From positions 27,253 to 34,154 of the forward strand of contig DBWJ01000003.1 in the NCBI GenBank assembly GCA_002308955.1: DNA of 6,902 bases, read 5' to 3'. The notes below the pieces were generated by a model. It was not told where the DNA came from, made no database searches, and was given only the letters and a program-made list of their open reading frames with translations. Of this stretch, positions 1 through 5,879 are shown piece by piece (positions within the stretch are counted from its first letter, which is position 1; each line of letters starts with the position of its first letter). This stretch comes from Lachnoclostridium sp. UBA1241. GTDB taxonomy: Bacteria; Bacillota; Clostridia; Lachnospirales; Lachnospiraceae. Both the position numbers and the translations under genes were made by a program.

Positions 1-48
1 CCGGTTCCGCACAACGGATGCAGACCGCCTAAGCGTCGTAGAGTCTGA
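1..48 (+). CDS. rpsK: 30S ribosomal protein S11, C-terminal end (partial)
   Basis: Only the last 15 codons and the TGA stop are inside the window; the gene begins upstream. The translated tail reads PVPHNGCRPPKRRRV, the conserved C-terminus of bacterial S11, a protein of the 30S platform that lines the mRNA exit region near the Shine-Dalgarno helix. The identification rests on this short but very characteristic tail and on position, since rpsK directly precedes rpsD in the Clostridia ribosomal-protein operon. The stop lies 19 nt before the rpsD start, so the two genes are clearly cotranscribed. The segment is too short for the usual gene-length cutoff. Confidence 0.93.
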   Translation, partial: PVPHNGCRPPKRRRV

Positions 49-67
49 TTAAGGAGGGAATTATACT

Positions 68-670
68 ATGGCTAGAGAAATGGGTCCTGTTTTAAAGAGA
101 TGCCGTTCGCTGGGAATTGAGCCCTCCGTAATCGGTATTGATAAGAAAAGCAACCGCGCGAATTTGAGAGCGGGTAAGAAAGTAAGCGAATACGGCATGC
201 AGCTTCGCGAGAAGCAGAAGGCTAAGTTCATCTACGGTGTACTTGAGAAGCCTTTCCGCAACAACTTCGATAAGGCGAAGAAGATGAAGCTCGGCACGAC
301 CGGTGAGAACCTGATGATTCTCCTTGAGACCAGACTGGACAATGTTATCTTCCGTCTCGGCTTTGCAAGAACCCGTCAGGAAGCGCGTCAGATTGTTGAC
401 CACAAGCACATCCTTGTAAACGGCAAGTGCGTTAACATTCCTTCTTATACCGTAAAGCCCGGCGATGCAATCGCAGTTTCCGAGAAGGCCAAGAGCAAGG
501 CCGCTCAGAGATTTAAGGATGTTCTGGAGTCCACCGGCGGACGTGCCGTTCCGGCATGGCTTACCGCTGATCCCGAGAACCTTACCGGCACGGTTAATGA
601 GTATCCGACAAGAGACCAGATTGATGTTCCGGTAAACGAGGTGCTTATTGTCGAGTTGTATTCCAAGTAA
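68..670 (+). CDS. rpsD: 30S ribosomal protein S4
   Basis: S4 is a primary 16S rRNA binding protein that nucleates assembly of the 30S body and helps maintain decoding fidelity. The protein has 200 residues, the usual bacterial length. An N-terminal S4 domain covers about residues 3-88. The S4 RNA-binding fold (RLDNVIFRLGFARTRQEA onward) covers about residues 89-137, and the conserved tail VPVNEVLIVELYSK ends the protein. In the N-terminal region where many S4 proteins carry a four-cysteine zinc site, only Cys12 is present (Cys121 is in the RNA-binding domain), so this is the zinc-independent (C-minus) form. AAGGAGGG at 51-58 precedes ATG 68 and supports this start. It sits between rpsK and rpoA, the standard order. 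S4 represses its own synthesis in several bacteria, but I see no obvious leader here because the gene is internal to the operon. Confidence 0.98.
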   Translation: MAREMGPVLKRCRSLGIEPSVIGIDKKSNRANLRAGKKVSEYGMQLREKQKAKFIYGVLEKPFRNNFDKAKKMKLGTTGENLMILLETRLDNVIFRLGFARTRQEARQIVDHKHILVNGKCVNIPSYTVKPGDAIAVSEKAKSKAAQRFKDVLESTGGRAVPAWLTADPENLTGTVNEYPTRDQIDVPVNEVLIVELYSK

Positions 671-709
671 TCAGGAATATAACTTCTATACCCATAAGGA
701 GGGGCGCAA

Positions 710-1669
710 ATGTTTGATTTTGAGAAGCCTAGGATTGAAATTGCAGAGATTTCCGAAGATAAGAAGTATGGCCGTTTCGTCGTAGAACCCCTTGAGAGAG
801 GGTACGGCACGACACTCGGCAACTCCCTCAGAAGAATTATGCTTTCTTCCCTGCCCGGCGCAGCCGTGAGCCAGGTGAAGATTGACGGTGTTGTACATGA
901 ACTCAGCTGCATCCCCGGTGTTATGGAGGATGTTACCGAGATCATCATGAACATCAAGAGCCTTGCAATCAAGAACAACAGTGACAGTAACGAGCCCAAG
1001 ACGGCTTATATCGAATTTTCCGGTGAAGGCGTTGTTACCGCGCGTGACATTCATGCCGATTCCGAAATTGAGATTATGAACCCCGATCAGGTAATTGCTA
1101 CCCTGAACGGCGGTGCTGACAGCCGGCTGTATGCCGAGCTGACCATCACCAAGGGCAGAGGCTATATCAGCGCAGACAAGAACAAGAAGGAAGATACTCC
1201 CATCGGCGTTATCGCGATTGATTCCATCTATACCCCTGTAGAGAGAGTGAATCTTACGGTTGAGAATACCCGTGTCGGCCAGATGACCGATTACGACAAG
1301 CTTACGCTTGATGTATTCACCAACGGAACGCTTGCTCCCGACGAGGCATTGAGCCTTGCCGCGAAGGTTTTGAGCGAGCATCTGAATCTGTTCATTGACC
1401 TGTCTGAGAGCGCTAAGACCGCAGAGGTTATGGTTGAGAGCGTAAGCAACGAGAAGGAGAAGGTTCTCGAGATGAATATCGACGAGCTGGAGCTTTCCGT
1501 ACGTTCTTACAACTGCCTCAAGAGAGCAGGCATCAATACTGTTGAGGAATTGTGCAACAAGACTTCCGAAGATATGATGAAGGTTCGTAACCTCGGCCGC
1601 AAGTCTTTGGAGGAAGTTCTGTCCAAGCTGAAAGAACTTGGATTGTCTTTGAATTTGGGCGATGAGTAA
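710..1669 (+). CDS. rpoA: DNA-directed RNA polymerase subunit alpha
   Basis: The alpha subunit dimerises to start RNA polymerase assembly, and its C-terminal domain contacts UP-element DNA and activators. The protein has 319 residues, close to the family norm. The N-terminal assembly domain covers about residues 1-232, with the dimer and beta/beta-prime contact motif TTLGNSLRRIMLSSLPG at 34-50. A charged linker follows at about 233-255. The C-terminal domain carries VRSYNCLKRAGI at 264-275 and NLGRKSLEE at 294-302. Arg265, Asn268, Cys269 and Lys271 fall at the same numbers as the DNA-binding residues of E. coli alpha. AAGGAGGGG at 696-704 precedes ATG 710. The gap to rpsD is 39 nt and to rplQ 53 nt, consistent with one operon that ties polymerase supply to ribosome synthesis. 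I see no truncation or frameshift. Confidence 0.99.
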   Translation: MFDFEKPRIEIAEISEDKKYGRFVVEPLERGYGTTLGNSLRRIMLSSLPGAAVSQVKIDGVVHELSCIPGVMEDVTEIIMNIKSLAIKNNSDSNEPKTAYIEFSGEGVVTARDIHADSEIEIMNPDQVIATLNGGADSRLYAELTITKGRGYISADKNKKEDTPIGVIAIDSIYTPVERVNLTVENTRVGQMTDYDKLTLDVFTNGTLAPDEALSLAAKVLSEHLNLFIDLSESAKTAEVMVESVSNEKEKVLEMNIDELELSVRSYNCLKRAGINTVEELCNKTSEDMMKVRNLGRKSLEEVLSKLKELGLSLNLGDE

Positions 1670-1691
1670 TCGTCGCAATTACGAAATAGAA

Positions 1692-1707
1692 GCCGCGGCC
1701 ACGCGGC
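1692..1707 (+). promoter_or_regulatory. GC-rich intercistronic hairpin upstream of rplQ
   Basis: GCCGCG at 1692-1697 is perfectly complementary to CGCGGC at 1702-1707, leaving a four-base loop GCCA. It stands in the 53-nt rpoA-rplQ gap and ends five bases before the rplQ Shine-Dalgarno core GGAGG (1712-1716). There is no T run, so it is not a terminator. It could stabilise the processed 3' end of the upstream message, set relative L17 output, or bind a repressor. The structure is seen in the sequence; any role is inference. Confidence 0.45.
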
Positions 1708-1722
1708 AGATGGAGGAATAAC

Positions 1723-2256
1723 ATGGCAGGCTACAGAAAACTTGGAAGAACCTCAAGCCAGAGAAAGGCATTGCTGAGAAACCAGGTTACGGCTCTCTTG
1801 TCCAACGGCAAGATTGTTACCACCGAAGCCAGAGCAAAGGAAATTCGCCGGATTGCGGAGAAGTACATCACCCTTGCAGCTAAGGAAAAGGACAATTTCG
1901 AGAACGTAACCGTTACGTATAAGGTTGCCCAGAAGGATAAGGACGGCCGCAGAGTAAAGGAAGTCGTAAACGGCAAGAAGACCGACGTTATGATCGAAGC
2001 TACGAAGACGATCAAGAAGGACAAGCCCTCAAGACTTCATGCTAGAAGAGAGATGCTCTCTTTCTTCTACCCGGTTTCCAAGAACGACCCTGAGTTGAAG
2101 GGCAGAAAAGCAGTTAAGGAAGTTGACCTGATTGCGAAGATGTTCGACGAGATCGGACCCAAGTATGCTTCCCGCAAGGGCGGTTATACCAGAATCGTAA
2201 AGATTGGCCCTCGTAAGGGCGACGCAGCTATGGAAGTATTGATTGAGCTCGTATAA
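1723..2256 (+). CDS. rplQ: 50S ribosomal protein L17, long form with insertion
   Basis: L17 binds 23S rRNA near the polypeptide exit tunnel. The N-terminal core (MAGYRKLGRTSSQRKALLRN through AEKYITLAAK, residues 1-54) and C-terminal core (LHARREMLSFFYPV, then FDEIGPKYASRKGGYTRI and the IELV end) are clear. The protein has 177 residues, against about 113-127 in most bacteria. The excess is mainly a lysine-rich insertion at about residues 55-104 in the helix-loop before LHARR, plus a shorter one at about 118-135. Both keep frame and codon use like the rest of the gene. As far as I recall, similar long L17 proteins occur in other Lachnospiraceae, which supports the taxonomic placement. GGAGG at 1712-1716 precedes ATG 1723. 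It is the last gene before a terminator. Confidence 0.97.
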   Translation: MAGYRKLGRTSSQRKALLRNQVTALLSNGKIVTTEARAKEIRRIAEKYITLAAKEKDNFENVTVTYKVAQKDKDGRRVKEVVNGKKTDVMIEATKTIKKDKPSRLHARREMLSFFYPVSKNDPELKGRKAVKEVDLIAKMFDEIGPKYASRKGGYTRIVKIGPRKGDAAMEVLIELV

Positions 2257-2271
2257 ATCTTTGAACTTTTT

Positions 2272-2302
2272 ACAGCGTAGCCGTTTGCGGCTACGCTGTT
2301 TT
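2272..2302 (+). terminator. Rho-independent terminator after rplQ
   Basis: A 12-bp perfect stem (2272-2283 with 2288-2299) encloses a TTTG loop and is followed by TTTT, then ACTATCTG. It lies 15 nt past the rplQ stop and marks the end of the ribosomal-protein operon. The T run is short, so partial read-through into ecfA is plausible. The bases preceding the stem are T-rich rather than A-rich, so it would not terminate minus-strand transcripts. Confidence 0.88.
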
Positions 2303-2378
2303 ACTATCTGTTGCTTCACGCGGCAAGCGGATATAGCGCCGCTTCGGCAAATGCCACCGCTACAGTGTAAGGAGAACC

Positions 2379-4151
2379 ATGGGAATTGTCACAACCGACA
2401 ATCTAGTTTACGAGTACGTCCGGCATGACGAAAACGGAGACCGGGTCGGGGTAAAGCGCGCCATTGACGGCGTGAGCATCGATGTGGAGAAGGGGCAGTT
2501 TATCGCCGTTCTCGGCCACAACGGCTCCGGCAAATCCACCTTCGCCAAGCAGTTAAACGCCCTTCTTGCGCCCACCGAAGGAACCGTTATCGTATGCGGT
2601 ATGGATACCCGCGACGATGAGCAGATCTGGGAAATCCGGAAATCCGCCGGTATGGTGTTTCAGAATCCCGATAACCAGATCATTGCGACGATTGTTGAGG
2701 ACGACGTCGCATTCGGCCCCGAAAACCTCGGCGTGGAAACCGGAGAGATGAAACGCCGGGTAGAAGAATCGCTGAAGGCGGTCGGCATGTACGAGCACCG
2801 GAAGGACTCGCCGAACCATCTGTCGGGCGGACAGAAGCAGCGCGTGGCGGTTGCCGGCATTCTTGCGATGAAGCCGGAGTGCATCATTCTCGATGAGCCG
2901 ACGGCAATGCTTGACCCGAACGGCCGAAAAGAGGTGCTTCGCACCATCCGGCGCCTGAACCGCGAGGAGGGCATCACCGTCATCCATATCACCCATTACA
3001 TGAGTGAGGTGACCGAGGCCGACGTGATCTTCGTTATGAACCACGGCAAGGTAGCAATGCAGGGCACCCCGAAGCAGATCTTCTCGCAGGTGGAGAAACT
3101 GCAGGAACTGGGTCTTGACGCGCCTCAGGCGACGATTCTTGCGCATAAGCTCCGTCAGGGCGGAATTCCCCTTCCGGAGGGAATTCTTTCCGTAGAGGGC
3201 TTCACAGAGGCTTACAGGGCACTTCCCGAGGCGTACCGCGTCCGTAATCCGTACGAAAGCATCCCCGAGCATGTCGAGGAGTCGGTTACGGAGCTCAATA
3301 ACGAGGCGCCGCTTCTTGAACTTAGGGACGTGACCTATACCTATTCGCCGAACACGGCATATGAAAAGAAAGCGCTCGATTCGGTTTCGCTGCAGATCCG
3401 TCAGGGCGAATTTGTCTGCCTGATCGGCCATACCGGTTCCGGCAAATCGACGCTGATTCAGCTTCTGAACGGCCTCGAGAAACCGACCTCCGGACTGGTG
3501 TTGTACCGCGGTCAGAATATTAACGAAAAAGGCTACGACCGGCGCGCGCTTCGCAGTAAGGTCGGGCTTGTATTCCAGTATCCCGAGCACCAGCTGTTCG
3601 AATCAACGGTGCTTCGTGACGTCTGCTTCGGACCGAAGAACCAGGGACTTTCCGAAGAAGAGCAGAAAGAACGGGCTAAAGGGGCCTTGAAGCTTGTCGG
3701 CGTAGGAGAGGAACTGTGGAATGATTCGCCGCTTGCGCTTTCGGGCGGACAGAAGCGAAGGGTCGCGATCGCAGGCGTGCTTGCGATGCATCCGGAGGTT
3801 CTGATCCTTGATGAACCGACAGCCGGTCTTGACCCGCAGGGCCGTGACGAGATTCTTACGGAGATCGCGAGAATCCGCCGCGAAGCGGGAATCACGGTCG
3901 TTCTCGTATCCCACAGCATGGAGGACGTTGCCGGTTACGCCAACTGGGTACATGTGATGGACGGCGGCAACCTTCTGTACGCCGGCAAACCCGCCGTTGT
4001 TTTCTCCCACATGGAGGAGCTCAGAAAGGTCGGACTCGATGTTCCGCAGGTGACCGCGATCATGCGCGGTATTTTCGGGCCTAAGAAGCGTCCTGCTATG
4101 GATTTCATCACGATTGACGATGCCGTAAAAGCACTGAGCATAGAGCAATAG
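2379..4151 (+). CDS. ecfA1A2: Fused ECF transporter ATPase EcfA1-EcfA2
   Basis: This gene encodes the ATP-hydrolysing pair of an energy-coupling-factor importer for vitamins or metal ions, at the cytoplasmic face of the membrane. The 590 residues hold two complete ABC ATPase domains. Domain 1 has Walker A GHNGSGKST 46-54, Q-loop Gln95 in VFQNPDNQ, signature LSGGQ 148-152, catalytic Glu173 and switch His206. Domain 2 has GHTGSGKST 350-358, Gln400 in VFQYPEHQLFEST, LSGGQ 454-458, Glu479 and His512. The FQNPDNQ and FQYPEHQLFE motifs mark the halves as EcfA1 and EcfA2, normally two separate proteins of about 280-290 residues. A linker at about 285-312 joins them, with no stop and no ATG start with a Shine-Dalgarno at the junction. 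Both ATP sites look intact. AAGGAG at 2369-2374 supports ATG 2379. ecfT follows after 34 nt. Confidence 0.95.
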   Translation: MGIVTTDNLVYEYVRHDENGDRVGVKRAIDGVSIDVEKGQFIAVLGHNGSGKSTFAKQLNALLAPTEGTVIVCGMDTRDDEQIWEIRKSAGMVFQNPDNQIIATIVEDDVAFGPENLGVETGEMKRRVEESLKAVGMYEHRKDSPNHLSGGQKQRVAVAGILAMKPECIILDEPTAMLDPNGRKEVLRTIRRLNREEGITVIHITHYMSEVTEADVIFVMNHGKVAMQGTPKQIFSQVEKLQELGLDAPQATILAHKLRQGGIPLPEGILSVEGFTEAYRALPEAYRVRNPYESIPEHVEESVTELNNEAPLLELRDVTYTYSPNTAYEKKALDSVSLQIRQGEFVCLIGHTGSGKSTLIQLLNGLEKPTSGLVLYRGQNINEKGYDRRALRSKVGLVFQYPEHQLFESTVLRDVCFGPKNQGLSEEEQKERAKGALKLVGVGEELWNDSPLALSGGQKRRVAIAGVLAMHPEVLILDEPTAGLDPQGRDEILTEIARIRREAGITVVLVSHSMEDVAGYANWVHVMDGGNLLYAGKPAVVFSHMEELRKVGLDVPQVTAIMRGIFGPKKRPAMDFITIDDAVKALSIEQ

Positions 4152-4185
4152 ACATACCATTTTCCGAAAGAGATAAGGAGCACAA

Positions 4186-4986
4186 ATGTTAAGGGACATC
4201 ACCATCGGACAATATTATCCGACGCCTTCCCTGATTCACAGGCTGGACCCCCGCGTGAAGATTATCGGCACGCTGGTCTACATTGTGAGTCTGTTTCTCT
4301 TTGACTCTTTCTACGGCTTCGGTATCACGATCCTTTTCCTTACGGGCGTGATCATATTGTCCCGCGTGCCGTTTCGGTACATTCTTCGGGGCCTGAAGCC
4401 GATCCTGTTTCTTTTGTTTTTAACAATGGTATTCAACTTCTTCCTGATTCCGGGGCACGTGATTGTTCACTTCTGGATCTTCCGGATTACCGAAGAAGGA
4501 CTGTACCGCGGACTGTTCGTCGGCTTTAGACTGATCCTTCTGATCCTCGGCTCGTCGATGATGACGTTCACGACGACGCCCGTACGGCTTACGGACGGCC
4601 TTGAACAGCTGATGAAGCCGCTTTCTCTGATTAAGGTTCCGGTGCACGATGTGGCGATGATGATGTCGATCGCGCTCCGGTTCATCCCGATCCTTCTTGA
4701 GGAGACGGACAAGATCATGAAGGCGCAGCAGGCCCGCGGAGCGGATTTCGAGAGCGGAAACGTGTTTAAACGCGTTAAGGCCATGGTTCCGATCTTCATT
4801 CCTTTGCTGATCTCCGCGTTCCGAAGAGCCTTCGATCTCGCGATGGCCATGGAGGCGCGCTGTTATCAGGGCGGCAAAGGAAGAACGAAATTTCATCCCC
4901 TTAAGTACCGCCTTCGCGACTGGCTTGCATACGGTTACCTGGCAGTTTATCTTGCCGCAATCATTCTTTTGAGAAAGTGGATATGA
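4186..4986 (+). CDS. ecfT: ECF transporter transmembrane scaffold protein EcfT
   Basis: EcfT is the membrane scaffold that couples ATP hydrolysis by the EcfA pair to the toppling of a substrate-binding S protein. The 266 residues match the family length. Hydrophobic segments lie at about 25-58 (probably two helices), 69-90, 108-130 and 245-263. The long cytoplasmic coupling-helix region is about 135-245. The two short Ala-Arg-Gly type motifs that contact the ATPases appear as QQARGADFE (Ala183-Arg184-Gly185) and EARCYQGG (Ala224-Arg225-Cys226). The second has Cys where Gly is common. AAGGAG at 4175-4180 precedes ATG 4186. It follows the fused ATPase and overlaps truA. No S component lies beside it, so it probably serves several S proteins encoded elsewhere (group II ECF organisation); that is inference from context. 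Confidence 0.96.
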   Translation: MLRDITIGQYYPTPSLIHRLDPRVKIIGTLVYIVSLFLFDSFYGFGITILFLTGVIILSRVPFRYILRGLKPILFLLFLTMVFNFFLIPGHVIVHFWIFRITEEGLYRGLFVGFRLILLILGSSMMTFTTTPVRLTDGLEQLMKPLSLIKVPVHDVAMMMSIALRFIPILLEETDKIMKAQQARGADFESGNVFKRVKAMVPIFIPLLISAFRRAFDLAMAMEARCYQGGKGRTKFHPLKYRLRDWLAYGYLAVYLAAIILLRKWI

Positions 4987-5720
4987 GAAGAATCAAACTG
5001 ACAATCGCATATGACGGCACCGGCTACTGCGGGTGGCAGAAGCAGGACGGCGCGGTTACGGTTGCGGAAACGGTTGAGAACGCGATCCGTAAGCTTACCG
5101 GCGAAGACGTTGAGCTTCTCGGCGCGAGCCGCACCGACTCGGGGGTGCACGCCATGGGTAACGTTGCGGTATTCGATACGGAGTCCCCGGTTCCGGCGGA
5201 CCGTTTCGTCCCGGCTCTCAATTCCTTCCTGCCGGACGACATCCGCATCGCAGCATCCGAAGAAGTGCCGGAGTCCTTCCATCCGCGTTTCGACGCGCAC
5301 AAAAAGCGCTACGAGTACCGGATATTCGTCGGAAACGTCTGTCCGCCGATGCGGTTTCGGTATGTGCACCATCTGCGGGAGACATTGAATGTTGATGCGA
5401 TGCGCGAAGCAGCCTCGTACATCGTCGGTACCCATGATTTTACGAGCTTCTGCGCGGCGGGAGCCCAGGTGAAGACGAAGGTGCGGACCGTCACGGACAT
5501 TCAGGTTACAAAGGACGGAGATGAGATCGTCCTTACGGTAGAAGGCGACGGCTTCCTTTATAACATGATCCGGATTATCGCCGGAACCCTTGTAAACGTG
5601 GGACTCGGGCGCACCAAACCGTCAGAAATCACAGGTATCATCGAAGGCATGGACCGCTCCCTGGCGGGACCTACACTCCCGGCGAAGGGGCTGTGCCTCT
5701 GCAAAATCTGGTATTCATAG
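4983..5720 (+). CDS. truA: tRNA pseudouridine(38-40) synthase TruA
   Basis: TruA converts uridines 38, 39 and 40 of the tRNA anticodon stem-loop to pseudouridine, using a catalytic aspartate and no cofactor. From ATG 4983 the protein has 245 residues, the usual length. It begins MRRIKLTIAYDGTGYCGWQ, the typical TruA start. The catalytic motif ASRTDSGVHA is at residues 48-57 with Asp52. KKRYEYRI at 107-114 holds the active-site Tyr110, and GDGFLYNMIRIIAGTLV at 188-204 completes the C-terminal active-site wall. A longer reading from GTG 4977 adds only two residues. ATG 4983 is preferred because it forms an ATGA overlap with the ecfT stop and matches the family N-terminus. Only a weak purine stretch (GAGAAAG, 4971-4977) precedes it, so translation is probably coupled to ecfT. 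The order ecfA, ecfT, truA, rplM, rpsI is common in Firmicutes. Confidence 0.96.
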   Translation: MRRIKLTIAYDGTGYCGWQKQDGAVTVAETVENAIRKLTGEDVELLGASRTDSGVHAMGNVAVFDTESPVPADRFVPALNSFLPDDIRIAASEEVPESFHPRFDAHKKRYEYRIFVGNVCPPMRFRYVHHLRETLNVDAMREAASYIVGTHDFTSFCAAGAQVKTKVRTVTDIQVTKDGDEIVLTVEGDGFLYNMIRIIAGTLVNVGLGRTKPSEITGIIEGMDRSLAGPTLPAKGLCLCKIWYS

Positions 5721-5727
5721 TATTATT

Positions 5728-5769
5728 TGCGTAAAATGTCATATTTGATATGACATTTTACGCATTTTT
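5728..5769 (+). terminator. Rho-independent terminator after truA
   Basis: A 16-bp perfect stem (5728-5743 with 5749-5764) encloses a TTTGA loop and is followed directly by TTTTT at 5765-5769. It begins 8 nt past the truA stop and separates the ecf-truA unit from the rplM promoter. The stem is AT-rich in its middle, but its length and T run make it convincing. Confidence 0.93.
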
Positions 5770-5793
5770 ACCTCGAAAAATCGAAAAGAAGTG

Positions 5794-5822
5794 TTGACAT
5801 TGCCCATGGGGTACAGTATAAT
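5794..5822 (+). promoter_or_regulatory. Consensus sigma-A promoter for rplM-rpsI
   Basis: The -35 box TTGACA (5794-5799) and -10 box TATAAT (5817-5822) both match the housekeeping consensus exactly and are separated by the optimal 17 bp. Upstream, 5773-5790 contains two TCGAAAA units 8 bp apart, an A-rich stretch that could act as an UP element for the alpha C-terminal domain. Transcription would start near 5829-5830. It lies immediately after the truA terminator and 58 bp before the rplM start codon, so rplM-rpsI has its own strong promoter. Confidence 0.93.
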
Positions 5823-5833
5823 GCGGAAAGTGA

Positions 5834-5856
5834 CTGCTTTCGACCGATGAAAGCAG
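5834..5856 (+). promoter_or_regulatory. Leader hairpin of the rplM mRNA (candidate L13 leader)
   Basis: CTGCTTTC at 5834-5841 pairs perfectly with GAAAGCAG at 5849-5856 around a GACCGAT loop. The hairpin begins about five nt from the predicted transcript 5' end and stops 11 nt before the Shine-Dalgarno. Low-GC Gram-positives are known to carry an L13 leader RNA at this position, thought to mediate autoregulation by the ribosomal protein. Position and size fit, but I cannot confirm that the loop matches that family's consensus. Confidence 0.55.
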
Positions 5857-5866
5857 ATTAAGGACT

Positions 5867-5879
5867 GGAGGTTAAACCT
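5867..5879 (+). promoter_or_regulatory. rplM ribosome binding site within a possible mini-hairpin
   Basis: GGAGGT at 5867-5872 is a strong Shine-Dalgarno seven nt before ATG 5880. Its AGGT (5869-5872) is complementary to ACCT (5876-5879), with TAA between, so the site could fold into a 4-bp hairpin that hides part of the Shine-Dalgarno. The stem is short and probably only marginally stable, but it abuts the start codon. The binding-site call is secure; the sequestration is inference. Confidence 0.6.

Noticed and set aside
686..1678. Minus-strand open frame of 330 codons opposite rpoA
   Set aside because: It mirrors rpoA, whose protein is unmistakable. It has no Shine-Dalgarno, no recognisable domain, and a composition typical of an antisense shadow.
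2311..2337. Possible ecfA promoter TTGCTT with TATAGC
   Set aside because: The 15-bp spacer and weak boxes are not enough to annotate it as a promoter; it is mentioned only as the best available candidate in the ecfA leader finding.
2243..2428. Small + frame across the rplQ terminator and ecfA start
   Set aside because: It overlaps the rplQ end, reads through the terminator hairpin and continues into ecfA in the wrong frame. It has no ribosome binding site for an independent small protein.
3163..3186. Transcription terminator inside ecfA1A2
   Set aside because: The inverted repeat is not followed by a T run, and the reading frame continues with fully conserved ATPase motifs.
2553..3590. Minus-strand open frame of 345 codons opposite ecfA1A2
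   Set aside because: Its length reflects the high third-position GC of the sense gene. The translated sequence is rich in Arg, His and Leu with no known motif, and no promoter or ribosome binding site is apparent.
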